From contig VRVR01000059.1 of the NCBI GenBank assembly GCA_009859145.1, positions 107,732 to 171,731 on the forward strand: a stretch of 64,000 nt of DNA, written 5' to 3'. Positions within the stretch are counted from its first letter, which is position 1. Each line of letters opens with the position of its first letter. The translations under genes and the position numbers were made by a program. This DNA is from Andalucia godoyi (lineage: Eukaryota > Discoba > Jakobea > Jakobida > Andaluciidae). Below, piece after piece: positions 30,247 to 40,198 of the stretch. The notes under the pieces were generated by a model. It did not search any database, was not told the DNA's origin, and was given only the letters and a program-made list of their open reading frames with translations.

Positions 30247-32583
30247 TTAGAAGCGTCGAGCTGGTGCGCCTCTTACATTATTATGGTGCGCATCACCGTT
30301 TCCAACAACATCCTCCTCGATGCCGTCTTCATCACCACCGCCGTTGTTCCCATACTGCTGCTGCTGTCCGTACTGATTTCCAGAATACGATCCGTAGGAC
30401 GACGAGCCGTTCGCTTCGAGAACTGCGATGCTGTTGGGCGGTTCGGCACCAATTCGGGGAAACTGCGATCGCACTTGTCCGCCTCTTGAAGAAGGCTTTA
30501 CGACCCCTTTCGATGCAGACGGCTTTGTCCGGCCCGAAGAAGGAGGCTTGAGCTGCTTAAATGAGCCCTGTGCATAGACCGCAGACGCAGCTGCAGTCGA
30601 AGATTGGCTGCCTGAGGAAGAAGAAGAAGGAGGAGGCGCAATGCTCCCGCTCATGGATGATGGAGGTGACGAACCTGACGATGTCGACGGAGGAGAATGC
30701 ATCATTGCCAAATGGTGGTTTGCAGCATTCACGTACTGTTGGTTGGAAAGCATTCCCGATCCACCACCGAGACTATCCATGCGCGCAGACTGTCTGTTCT
30801 TGGCGTTTGCTCCACTGTTGCTGCTACTGATGGCGTTATTGCTGCCACCATTACCACTTCCACTTCCACCGCCAGTACTAGTACTATTGGACGGCACCGA
30901 TGGCGAACTTCCCATTGTGGCTGCAGACGATCCCGACGACGGCTGCAACGAGAGAATTTGCACCGAGCCGCTGGAGGATGGATTCTTGGATGTCCGTGGA
31001 CCTAACGCAAAAGAAGAGAGACCCATTCCAGGACCCAGGATTGGAGTAGACGGCTTGGAACCGTCTCCGAGTGGTGGTGTGATGGGCGGCGACCTTGGCT
31101 TCTCTAGATCACGACCTCTCAATATAGACGATGTCGACCCCGGGATCGGATGGCCTTGGTGCTGGGAGTGCTGATACTGCGACACAAACGAGGATTTCGT
31201 CGACGATTGTCCGCCACCGTGCGGCACTGAGGATGCTGACTCTGCATACGAATTGGGTTCCTTTCTTCCCTCCAAGACAAACATCGGTTGCTGATGTTGG
31301 GAAGGGTGCTGCTGGCCATAGGTTGCAGCTGTCGCATTGCTTGGACCCGTCGTCGTCGATGACTTTTTAGCGTTCGGCGGGGGGAGGTTGGACAAGCTTA
31401 CGTTTGTCCTCGCAGACGACTGAGACTGCAATTCCTCTGCCTTGACGGACGCTCTACTAACGGACGCATCCCGCAATGGCGGCACCACAGGACCACTTGC
31501 ATGTGCGTGCGACGGAGGCTGCATTCCCTGCGACTGCGACTGCGACTGCGATTGCGAATGAGACTGCCCTTGCACTTGAGTTTGAGGTTGTGACTGAGTT
31601 TGGGACTGCAGTGATGGCTGTGAAGAATGGCCTGCAGGGGTTGGTGTGGACAGGGACGGGGTCGGGGTTGGCCGTTTGAACCGCTTTTCCCACTCTTCCT
31701 TGAGACCCTCAAAGTACGGGTGCTCCAGACACTGTCCGGCAGACAGTCGTTCTGCGGGGTCCTTTTTCAGCAAGCCCTTAATAAAGTGGAGTGCCTTTTT
31801 CGTGAGTTTTCCAAAATACTTTTTCTCGATTGTTTCTGGCTTCGACATGTCTGGAAACTTGTATCCAATGAATCGTGGGTTTCTGTAAAACAGTTCCATT
31901 TGTTCCGACGTCAGCGGGCCCAAAACACGCTGGATGACATACAACTGGTCGATGTCCGATTCTCCGGGAAACATTGCCTGGCCGTCGAGCAGCTCGCCCA
32001 TGATGCATCCAATGGCCCACACATCGACTTCCTTTCCGTAGTTGGTGGACCCCAACAGCAGCTCTGGAGACCTGTACCACCGTGTCGCGACATACTCTGT
32101 ATAGTTTGGATTCGACGTCTGTTTCCCCACCAGCGTCCTCGCAAACCCAAAGTCACACAGCTTCAACACATTGTCCGCCCCAATAAGCAGGTTCTCAGGT
32201 TTGATGTCCCTGTGAATGATGTCGTGCCGATGACAGTACTCGATTGCAAGACACAGCTGGTAAATCAGTCGCCGCACAAGTTCCGGATGAAGCCCCGTTG
32301 CCGACTCTTCCAGCTGCTCAAGCATGTTCCTCTCCACATACTCAAACACCAAATACAGCTTCCCCTTCCGCCGAAACGCCTCCTTCAGACACACAATGTT
32401 CTCCTGCTTCAGCATCCGGAGAATCTTCACTTCGCGCAGAGTCGTCTTGCGCACCATCTCGTCATCCTCAGACTCTTTGAACTTCTTGATCGCAACAATC
32501 TCACTCGTCTCCTTGTTCCGGCACTTCAGCACCACTCCATACGCTCCTTCGCCAACAACGCCAAGAACTTCGTACTTGTTCAT
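30247..32583 (-). CDS. CDKL5-like serine/threonine kinase
   Basis: A 778-residue kinase of the cyclin-dependent kinase-like (CDKL) family; algal and animal relatives act in cilium length control. The kinase domain occupies residues 4-290. It shows the Gly loop GEGAYG (11-16), Lys33 (VAIKKF), catalytic HRD (Asp126), DFG (144-146) and the MAPK-like TEY activation loop (162-164) in [18 protein letters not shown]. The start [19 protein letters not shown] is nearly the same as CDKL5. The remaining ~480 residues are low complexity, rich in Ser, Gln, Pro and Gly, with SQSQ repeats. The ATG at 32583 is chosen because the kinase domain begins directly. Catalytic residues are intact, so an active enzyme is expected. 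Intronless. Confidence 0.93.
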   Translation of the reverse strand: MNKYEVLGVVGEGAYGVVLKCRNKETSEIVAIKKFKESEDDEMVRKTTLREVKILRMLKQENIVCLKEAFRRKGKLYLVFEYVERNMLEQLEESATGLHPELVRRLIYQLCLAIEYCHRHDIIHRDIKPENLLIGADNVLKLCDFGFARTLVGKQTSNPNYTEYVATRWYRSPELLLGSTNYGKEVDVWAIGCIMGELLDGQAMFPGESDIDQLYVIQRVLGPLTSEQMELFYRNPRFIGYKFPDMSKPETIEKKYFGKLTKKALHFIKGLLKKDPAERLSAGQCLEHPYFEGLKEEWEKRFKRPTPTPSLSTPTPAGHSSQPSLQSQTQSQPQTQVQGQSHSQSQSQSQSQGMQPPSHAHASGPVVPPLRDASVSRASVKAEELQSQSSARTNVSLSNLPPPNAKKSSTTTGPSNATAATYGQQHPSQHQQPMFVLEGRKEPNSYAESASSVPHGGGQSSTKSSFVSQYQHSQHQGHPIPGSTSSILRGRDLEKPRSPPITPPLGDGSKPSTPILGPGMGLSSFALGPRTSKNPSSSGSVQILSLQPSSGSSAATMGSSPSVPSNSTSTGGGSGSGNGGSNNAISSSNSGANAKNRQSARMDSLGGGSGMLSNQQYVNAANHHLAMMHSPPSTSSGSSPPSSMSGSIAPPPSSSSSGSQSSTAAASAVYAQGSFKQLKPPSSGRTKPSASKGVVKPSSRGGQVRSQFPRIGAEPPNSIAVLEANGSSSYGSYSGNQYGQQQQYGNNGGGDEDGIEEDVVGNGDAHHNNVRGAPARRF

Positions 32584-32999
32584 CGCTATCGATACTCGCA
32601 CTCACTGACACACCCAACACTTCCAACCACGAGCAGTATCTCCAAATATCACACGCCTCCCAGAAAAGAAATTTGAAAAAAAATAATAATATAATAAAAT
32701 AATTATGAAATAGCCCACCAAAACGAAATCAAAAAACCAAAACCAAAACCAAAACCAAAACCAAAACCAAAACCAAAACCAAGACCAAAAGCAAAAGCAA
32801 AAGCTGGAATTCTCTTCAAAATCATAACAACAAAGACGGATAAGAACGGAAACGATTCGAGCAGAAAAGGACTTTTTGGTCGACCGTTGGCAAAGCCATG
32901 TGTTATCCTTTTTACGACTGACGGGATTTTTTCTTCTTCTGCTTTCTTCTTTTCGAACATTCTTGGGCACGTTCACGGGGCATGCATGGTACTACTGGC
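32584..32999. other. Intergenic region with CCAAAA repeat
   Basis: About 416 bp hold a tandem CCAAAA/AACCAA hexamer run (about 32733-32785), AAT runs and T-rich sequence. It contains the kinase promoter and the 3' flank of the Rieske gene. No coding signal is seen. Confidence 0.7.
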
Positions 33000-34373
33000 T
33001 TACCAGCGAAGATCAATGCCGGTTGCTCCGGAGCCATTCTTTGCGACCCATTTGTGGTACAGGACGCTTGCGCGGTCCGATTTCAAGAATCTGTCCGACT
33101 TTGCTCCAAAGTGCCGCGGGACCTGCGATCCGATGGCAACGTCGTCTTCGTGGATGAAGATGGATGCTTCCATGCGGTAGATGAGCCACGAAATAAACCT
33201 CCCAAGCCATGGAACCTTCTTGGAAACCACAAGCTGCTGCATGATCCCACCGATAAAATAGCACCGGTCGCCATCAATCGGGCACAGCGCAACCAGTAGG
33301 TTGATGTTCTTTGCATTTTGGAACTGGAGGAAACCCGTGGAAGGATAATACACGTCGGATCGCGAGTGAGACCCTTCCTCGGATGCATTCTGCCGAAATA
33401 CGAAATCGGTTTGGATCCCCACTTCGTCGTCCTTGATCTGAATCTTCATTGTTTCCACGAAGCGCGACTGCTGTTTGCAGAACGTGCGGAACAGGGCATT
33501 CGAGTGCAGAACCGCTTGATGTGCACCATCTAACATAGTGTTCTCAATAATTCTCATAAACGTATGCGGAGAATCAATGCCTTCAAAGTACGAGTTCTCC
33601 TTGGCGGGAATAACGAGCGTACGGTCTACCGCATCCCTGTATGCATGATCAATCGGTAGCCGCACATTCGCCGAGCGCTCCAGTAGCGTCTCGTAATCCA
33701 GATTTGCGGGACCAGCATAAAACATCCAAATCAGCCCGTACTCATCCCGGCTCGGAAACGTCTCGAGAGAATGTGCGTGCGACAAGCAGGGCTCGAGATG
33801 CTCCGTTGGCTGGTACACACAGTTTCCTCTGGAGTCCATGTGGAGTCCATGGTACGGACACACCACGCATTTCCTTGCATCGCATGCATTCGCATCGCTC
33901 CCGTCTCTCTTGACCTTGATGTCTGCAAGCCAGCCGTATCCAAGCGATGCGCCCTTGTGAGGGCATCGAGCAGACTGTACAACGACCACACCATTTTCAT
34001 CCTTCCACACCACGAGCTCTCTGCCAAACCGCCGGATGGAAACCGGCTTGTCACGCGGCACTCCGGTGGACACAAGGACCGGATACCATACATTCACAGG
34101 CCAATCCACAAACTTTTCCTTCTGTGAGTCGATCTTCCACTGGTCCACGGACGGTTGCTTGGCTCCAGTCACCACAACACCGGCCATCAAGAGCTGCTTT
34201 GCGTGCGGAAAGCCAGTTCGAATCGCAATCGCAAGCACCAGCACGTGGAAAAGGTACGAGAACACGAAGTAGCCAGGGCCATCCACGAGGCTCGTCCAAA
34301 GCAAGGAGATTCCAGGAGGAAATGGCACCACTAGGTACGCGAGACCAACGGAAAGGCAGGCGAGCAGACTCAT
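33000..34373 (-). CDS. Membrane-anchored Rieske non-haem iron oxygenase
   Basis: A 457-residue Rieske-type oxygenase starting MSLLACLSVGLAYLVV. Two hydrophobic segments (residues ~5-19 and ~32-51) should anchor it in a membrane. The [2Fe-2S] ligands are CPH (Cys137, His139) and CPYH (Cys172, His175); the 32-residue spacing between them is longer than usual. The mononuclear iron site is the facial triad DGAHQAVLH (His285, His290, with Asp282 in the bridging position). N-terminal membrane helices plus this fold are found in cholesterol 7-desaturases (Neverland/DAF-36) and in the pheophorbide a oxygenase/Tic55 group, so a sterol or tetrapyrrole substrate is plausible. The electron donor is not encoded nearby. 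The TTG/GTG-open extension upstream of 34373 is ignored. Confidence 0.88.
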   Translation of the reverse strand: MSLLACLSVGLAYLVVPFPPGISLLWTSLVDGPGYFVFSYLFHVLVLAIAIRTGFPHAKQLLMAGVVVTGAKQPSVDQWKIDSQKEKFVDWPVNVWYPVLVSTGVPRDKPVSIRRFGRELVVWKDENGVVVVQSARCPHKGASLGYGWLADIKVKRDGSDANACDARKCVVCPYHGLHMDSRGNCVYQPTEHLEPCLSHAHSLETFPSRDEYGLIWMFYAGPANLDYETLLERSANVRLPIDHAYRDAVDRTLVIPAKENSYFEGIDSPHTFMRIIENTMLDGAHQAVLHSNALFRTFCKQQSRFVETMKIQIKDDEVGIQTDFVFRQNASEEGSHSRSDVYYPSTGFLQFQNAKNINLLVALCPIDGDRCYFIGGIMQQLVVSKKVPWLGRFISWLIYRMEASIFIHEDDVAIGSQVPRHFGAKSDRFLKSDRASVLYHKWVAKNGSGATGIDLRW

Positions 34374-35442
34374 GGGCAGCTGCAAGTTTTTTCTTCTCTT
34401 ATTCTTCTCGACGATCACCTGCCGCCTACTGCTAATGGCTGATTAACAAACAGTAACAATCAAAGAAATGGATTTCATTTTTTCCCATTCGTTTTTCTCG
34501 AGACGAAACCGGGCATTCGAAAGGAACAGGAATGTCGCATGTTGAACCGTTGAATAATAATAACACGTCATTGTCATGCATACCATAAACAGACACCGTC
34601 AATATTGGCAGACACTAGCACGTTGCTGTGACACAGGAATTCGTGCTTACACGTAGCCACCTATCATTCTATCATTCGTTGGTTTGGTTTTTTGGTTTCA
34701 CTCTTTTACTCAAATATGGGCGTGAGTGCGCTGGGATGACGCATTCGCCTACGCCTACGCCTACGACGCTCGATACAGGGCCTCCGAGGTCCCGCAGACC
34801 TACTAAGAGACCACGTGCCACTACGCCCACCGCCTCTTCCTCTCGCATCTCCAGTTGCATCAATCGCTGCAACTGAGGACACGAAAGCGCCTGCTGCTAG
34901 GGCCGTCAGAATCAAAATGCACCCTTCTCAGGAACCACGTGTCATGCTGAGAAAGTGGTTCGGTGCGGAGTACACGTCCAAAACGCGCGGGCGCTGCGGT
35001 GAGATCCATGCATGTCTGTTCGTAGATATGCATGTTCAATGCATAATGAATGCATCTCCGCTCACGTGTGTGATGATGACCTGTGACACATCCGACGGCC
35101 CAATTCCCAGATAAGGGAAAATCGCGAAAATGTCGAGGCAAGTGCGGTTTGCATCGGACATTTTCACGCCGTCAAGAGGACATCCGGCTGGTTGACGCGC
35201 TCTGAAAGGGTGCGTCGGAACAGAAAACGTCGGGCGGTTTGCGCGTGTTTTATTCTTTCCTCCTCGTTTTAAATTTCCCTCGTTGTCCACGTAGCACAAA
35301 AAAGGCCGAAACTCGCTGTTGCTTCGGATCATCTGTTGTCGATGTTCTGTTCAATTTCATCGCTGTCCAACACCAAGCGCGATCCAAAAAAGAGACATTC
35401 TAATCATCATTGTTGTTTCCCCATCGCCGGCAAACCGAGAGG
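34374..35442. other. Intergenic region between divergent genes
   Basis: About 1.07 kb lie between the divergent Rieske and Ser-rich gene starts. The centre holds the transposon relic listed separately (about 34880-35030). The rest shows no supported gene. Several CAT/ATG-rich short palindromes occur around 35000-35060. Confidence 0.5.
34880..35030 (+). mobile_element. Old Fanzor/TnpB relic with zinc-ribbon fragment
   Basis: A plus-strand frame reads EYTSKTRGRCGEIH, the signature at the start of the TnpB/Fanzor zinc ribbon (usually EYTSKTCGRCG), with the first Cys mutated to Arg. The GRCG-EIH continuation is the same as in the copy at 61451-62002 once that copy's frameshift is allowed for, so both come from one family. 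Downstream the second CxxC and the RDxNGARN motif cannot be read. No element ends are recognised. The open frame ends at 35114. Confidence 0.6.
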
Positions 35443-36177
35443 ATGAATGACCGGATGGGCGCGGAGGACCAGGACATCTCTCCACAACCAGGTGTAATTG
35501 GCCGACATCGAGTGGCGACCATCCTTTCGTCTGCAGCCGCAGCAGCAGGCCGCAGCAGCAGCAGTAGTAGTAACAGTAGCAGTAGCAGTAGCAGCAGCAG
35601 CATCAGCAGCAGCAGCAGTAGTAGTAGTAATAGTGGTGGTGGTGGTGGTGGTGCAAGATATTCTACAGGTGGGGGCGATGTGCATGCGGACCATCTGCGC
35701 AGAGAGCCGATTGATTATCAGCGCGACATGCAACTGACGTCCATGTTTGCGTCCTTGCCTGCTACACCAAGAACTGCGGCTGGCTATCGCGGCAACGACA
35801 GCAGCTCCTCCTCGCGACACAGGGTCCGGGCATTGCAAACGAACAGCATTGTTGACAGCAGCAACTCGGATGACTTCGAATCAGAAGGCACGCATTCGCA
35901 TTCGCAGTCACAGTCACAGTCACAGTCACAACCGCAACCGCATCCGCAGCCACAACCGTTTCATGCGAGAGCAACAGTCGTCCGAGGGACATTTCAGGCA
36001 CCTGTCTTGCCGATGGGAGCGCGGGAACGAGAGATTTTGACGGGGAGACAGCAGCATATTGTGAACGCCACGAACGCCACGATTTACGCTCAGCTGCGGT
36101 CGTTTTTGGAAACGATACTGAAAACATGCAATCGCACGATCTTGTTTGCGACGGACAAACTAAGCTTGCGGCAGTGA
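35443..36177 (+). CDS. Ser-rich hypothetical protein
   Basis: Not recognised. The ATG at 35443 gives 244 residues beginning MNDRMGAEDQDISPQ. Residues ~30-80 are a long Ser/Asn/Gly tract coded by AGC/AGT and GGT repeats. Residues ~150-180 are HSQSQ and PQPHPQP repeats coded by a CAGTCA hexamer. The last ~50 residues (AREREILTGRQQHIVNAT, then IYAQLRSFLETILKTC) could form one or two helices and are the only part with normal complexity. The gene converges with the HLTF-like gene, 130 bp away. It may be a real disordered protein; coding status rests on length and a sensible C-terminus. Confidence 0.5.
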   Translation: MNDRMGAEDQDISPQPGVIGRHRVATILSSAAAAAGRSSSSSSNSSSSSSSSSISSSSSSSSNSGGGGGGARYSTGGGDVHADHLRREPIDYQRDMQLTSMFASLPATPRTAAGYRGNDSSSSSRHRVRALQTNSIVDSSNSDDFESEGTHSHSQSQSQSQSQPQPHPQPQPFHARATVVRGTFQAPVLPMGAREREILTGRQQHIVNATNATIYAQLRSFLETILKTCNRTILFATDKLSLRQ

Positions 36178-36307
36178 ATCCTGCGAAACGGAAGGGGATT
36201 ATGCGTCATCTGGGTTGCTTTTTCTTTTCCCGTCGTGTGTGTGTGACGTCTTTTGCGATTGGGATTGGGATTGGGATTGGGATTGCGATTGAGATTTTGA
36301 GGCTCCG

Positions 36308-38274
36308 TTACACGAGGTCATCAACAGAGTGTTCCGATACAAAGAGCAACCGAATGGTGTCCATTCGACGCTTTCGCAGTTCCTCCGCAGCCTCTCGAGA
36401 GCCCCCAACGATGCCAAATGCACCTTCAAATAAAAATACCTTTTGCTTTTGAAGCAACTGCAGCTTTTCCTCGATCGTGTCTGCGGAAATGTACCGTCGG
36501 ACGACCACACGTTCAGCAGTATTTCCGATTCGCCAAGCCCGGTCTCGGGCTTGTGTCTCGGCCGGTTCGTTCCACCACGGATCGACAATCATGACTTGCG
36601 TCGCGCGTGTCAGATTCAGGCCGAAGCCGCCAGCACGCAGAGAAATGAGAAATACACGACAATCAATGCTGCTCGATTCTTGGAATCTACGGACAGCTTC
36701 CAGGCGTTCAGTACGGGACATGGTGCCATCCAAGCGCGTGTACGAAATGCCGTTGATGGTCAGCGCTTCTTCGAGAATAGACAAGAAGGACGTCCACTGC
36801 GAGAAAATCAGCACCTTCTCTTCAGAACCCATTTCGAAGAGAATGTCATGGATGATGGCATCAACTTTTGACGAGCTGACAAACGGTTGAGGAGCGTTCG
36901 GAAGGCCAGGTTCCTCCTTCTGGGCCGGAGAGGCCTTGTTGCTAGAGTTACTCGGGCCGTCAGCACCCACCTGTTTTAGCCGGTCCTTTTTCTCTTTTTC
37001 ATGAAGCAGCTCGACGACGTGCTTCAGCGGTCGAACGGAGGAAGCATTCAGAGGATTCCGACACAGCGGGCACAGCGGCTGCAGATCCATTGATTTTTGC
37101 AGACACTCCGTGTGGTAAACATGAGAGCATCGTGTCACGCAGCCGTCTTCCGGCGTGATGGCAACAAAGCAGATGGGACAGCTGTGTTCATCATTCACGT
37201 CATTGTCATCGGCGACACCACCGCCAGAGCTAGCATTGGCACCAGTATTAGTACTAAGAGTCGACGACGACGATGCTGCTGGTGCTGCGAGGGCCATGCT
37301 GTGGTGAATCTGCAAAATGCTCTCTTTCAACCTCTCCAGGTCCTGAGCATTCGGAATGAACTCCTGAATCGACCGGTCCTGATTGTCGTCTCGAATGGTC
37401 ATTTCAACTTCCTCCATGGCCTGCAGTGCAGCCTGAAGATTCGTCAGCAAAGAAGAGTGATTGCACAGCTGTCGCAACCGCATGAGCAACGACAACACAT
37501 GCATGAACTGCGCCAGAAGTTCGTTTCTGCGAATGAGGCGTTGGATATCGTCTCGACTCTGCTTGAACATGAAATTGTACAGCTCCCGGTCTCTTTCCGA
37601 TAGGGTAACTTTCCGAACCATCTCTTGCAACACAGGAAGCCGAACAAGTTGATTGTGGTTCTCATCGCACTCCTTTGACCGTCGGAGACACGTACTCTTG
37701 ATCAGGCGCTGCAGTCGTTCCCAGCCAAGCACGTTGTCATCATGGTTGATCGACTTCAGCGGCTTGGAGATGAAGTCGTTCCACACTTCGATCGAATCGA
37801 AAGGATCCGCGCGAATTGTCCGGAACAGCGAAAACAAATCCTTCATATGATTTTGGACTGGAGTACCCGTCAAGCACCACCGCACCTTTGCGTTCAAAAA
37901 CCAACATGCTCGAGAGGTCTTTGTTCCCGCAGTCTTCATCATGTGGGCTTCGTCAAAAATTACACGGTAAAACAGCTTATCTGTGTACAATCGCACCCGA
38001 TCTTTTCGGAACAGTCCCTCCCGCGGAGTAAACACGGCTCGACGAGCTCGTTTGCCTCGCGGAATCAATCCTGTTGCTTGCTCGCCATTCACAGTGCCAC
38101 CTTGCCGGGTCTGAGCATTCGAGGAGCTGGAGGAGTTTGTAGGAAGAGCACCTCGCGCTGTCTCGCCGCTGCATTCGCAGGCAGGATTCGCGACCCCGTC
38201 AGAGCTAGAAACGCGATTCCTGATACCAGTACCATCAACAGTACCTCCTTGTCCTCCACGCTCCTGATGGCGAA

Positions 38275-38307
<33 letters not shown>

Positions 38308-39859
38308 CAGCATCGCTGTCGGTCACTACAAAGTTGTCCATACCAGGATCGCCGTATTGCGCCTGCAGCCGCTGCCTGCGCTGCCGGTCCAGCTCATTTT
38401 GCACGTCAACGGGATCTGTGAATTCGCTGGAAACCGTCTGGTATGTGGTGATGATAAGGTCCCACCTCTTGATGTCCAGCGGATCTCGATTTGGGCCGTG
38501 ATAGATCCCATATTTCAACGCACCAGGCTGAAGATGCTCTTCAATCTGATCAACCCAAGAGCTCATCAGCGACAGAGGGCAAACAAGAAGAGTCTTTCCA
38601 AGGCCCCTCGTAGCGACCAGCAAGGACAGTGTCGACAGCGACTTTCCGAGTCCCATGTCATCTGCCAAGATTCCACCGCCGTACAAATCAGGATGTGTAT
38701 CTTGGACAAGCCCTGTTCTTGTATCCTTGAAGTACACGCGGTCTTCAAAATTACGCGGCGGAAATGCAGCAGCTGTAGCAGTGGGAGAGATGGGGGAGGC
38801 GGTGATGGCAGGTTTCACATCGAGAGCGACCGGCTCCATATCCGTAACGCCTTGCCGATTTGCAGCATTCTCTGGAGCCGACATGGAGGGACCCGCCGAC
38901 GTAGCCCGGGGCAACGTAATGTACGACGATGGCCCGTAGGATCCGACTTGGACGCGCCGAACGACTCTTTCCCAAAACATGTAGACGGGATGCGCCTCTG
39001 TGATCTGGATTGGGCTCTCGTGCTGCAGCATCCATGCAAGAGCCTGCTCCTGGTGTGGAAACAAGTGTGTTCGCACGCCTGGAGGGGTCGGCATCCGCGG
39101 GAGCTGTTGTCCGGTGGCGTCTGTACTCAAAAACGCGGCGTTGAACAATGCGGTCAAATCCCTCTGCGTCTCGGCGACAGTGCTTATAGTTCTCGCCAGC
39201 CCGACGCCGTCATCGTAGTGCTGAAGTTCGTTTCGGATGTAGTAAACATTCTGAAGAGTGTCTGTGTACATTCGGATCTCGACAGGAATGCACAAGTCGT
39301 ACATGTACGAGACGCGTGCCTGTGCAGGAATCGTCCCTGTCATGTTCGTGATGACGTTTCCCTCCATCAGAGGGATCATCCGCCGCGCAACATCGTCCTT
39401 GATAGACCCGATGCGCAGCGCCCTGCTCCTTGCCTTCTTTGGAATCGTGAACACTCCAATGCTTGTGTGGTTCCCAAGCCGCGACACGCCCACATCCGTA
39501 CCGCCCAGCATATCCTGCCGCAGCGATCTGTCCAGCAGCGTTCCAATCCCCACAATCTTTGTTTTCAGAACCCCCACCAAGTAGCAGTTCTCCCCAGTAC
39601 CCGACTGTCCAGCGGCCTGTAAACCCGACGGGACCTCGGACAAAGAAGAGGGCGAGGAAGATGCGGCGGCAGCTTGCCGAATGGCCGACTGCACATCCGA
39701 CAATCTGAGCTTATGCCCAGAACCTGGATTCAAAGACGAAGCACCGGCCGAAATCAGTTCATCGCCGCAGCTGTCATTGCCCTCGCCCTCGCCCTCGCCC
39801 TCGGAAGAAGAGTCATCCAGCACCAGGACTCCCTGTGGGATAACTGGTGTGTTGCGCAT
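36308..39859 (-). CDS. HLTF/Rad5-type SNF2 translocase and RING E3 ligase
   Basis: Postreplication-repair protein: a SNF2-family dsDNA translocase that remodels stalled forks and polyubiquitinates PCNA through its RING. The 1183-residue product (ATG at 39859) has a HIRAN domain at ~85-190 (YLVGVLKTKIVGIGTLL, LPLMEGN-like motif, ARVSYMYDLC). The SNF2 ATPase follows, with DDMGLGKSLSTLSLL near residue 400 and DEAH near 638 (VIFDEAHMMK). The C3HC4 RING (CPIC...CSHVYHTEC...CPLC, ~903-940) is embedded between the helicase lobes, the hallmark of the Rad5/HLTF/SHPRH group. The second lobe spans ~1010-1150 (RLDGTMSRTERLEAV, DPWWNEPAETQARDRAWRIG). An acidic poly-Asp and Ser insert interrupts lobe 1 near residues 510-590. 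Domain order matches HLTF. Intronless. Confidence 0.95.
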
Positions 39860-40198
39860 GTCCTCTCTACCAAGTTACCAACCTACCCAACAACCAAGAA
39901 GATCAGAACAACAACAACAACAACGACGACGACGACGGCGATGAGGACAAAGAACAAAGCGGGAAAACAAAACACGACTGTCATTTTATGATATCGGAGT
40001 TTTTCAGCGGGGAAAAAATAGCGGGAAACGGGACAAGACTCAAGTTCATTCCGACTCAACCAATGCTTTTGGCTGTTGTCTTGGTTCCGAAAGCATGCTG
40101 CGTTGTTGCGCTCGTTGTCGATCAGTCAGGTGTCAGGTGTCAGGTGTCAGGTGTCAGGTGTTAGGTATCGAGAAGGTTGAGCGTAAGTCGCATTGTGC
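39860..40198. other. Divergent promoter region
   Basis: About 340 bp lie between the HLTF-like start and the TFIIIC gene start. ACA/ACG triplet repeats occur at 39909-39940. The 7-bp minisatellite described separately ends 33 bp before the TFIIIC start codon. Confidence 0.5.
40125..40166 (+). repeat. 7-bp minisatellite (GTCAGGT)
   Basis: Five perfect GTCAGGT units and one variant (GTTAGGT) lie head to tail immediately upstream of the TFIIIC subunit start codon. This is in the promoter or leader, so a regulatory role is possible but not shown. Confidence 0.9.
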
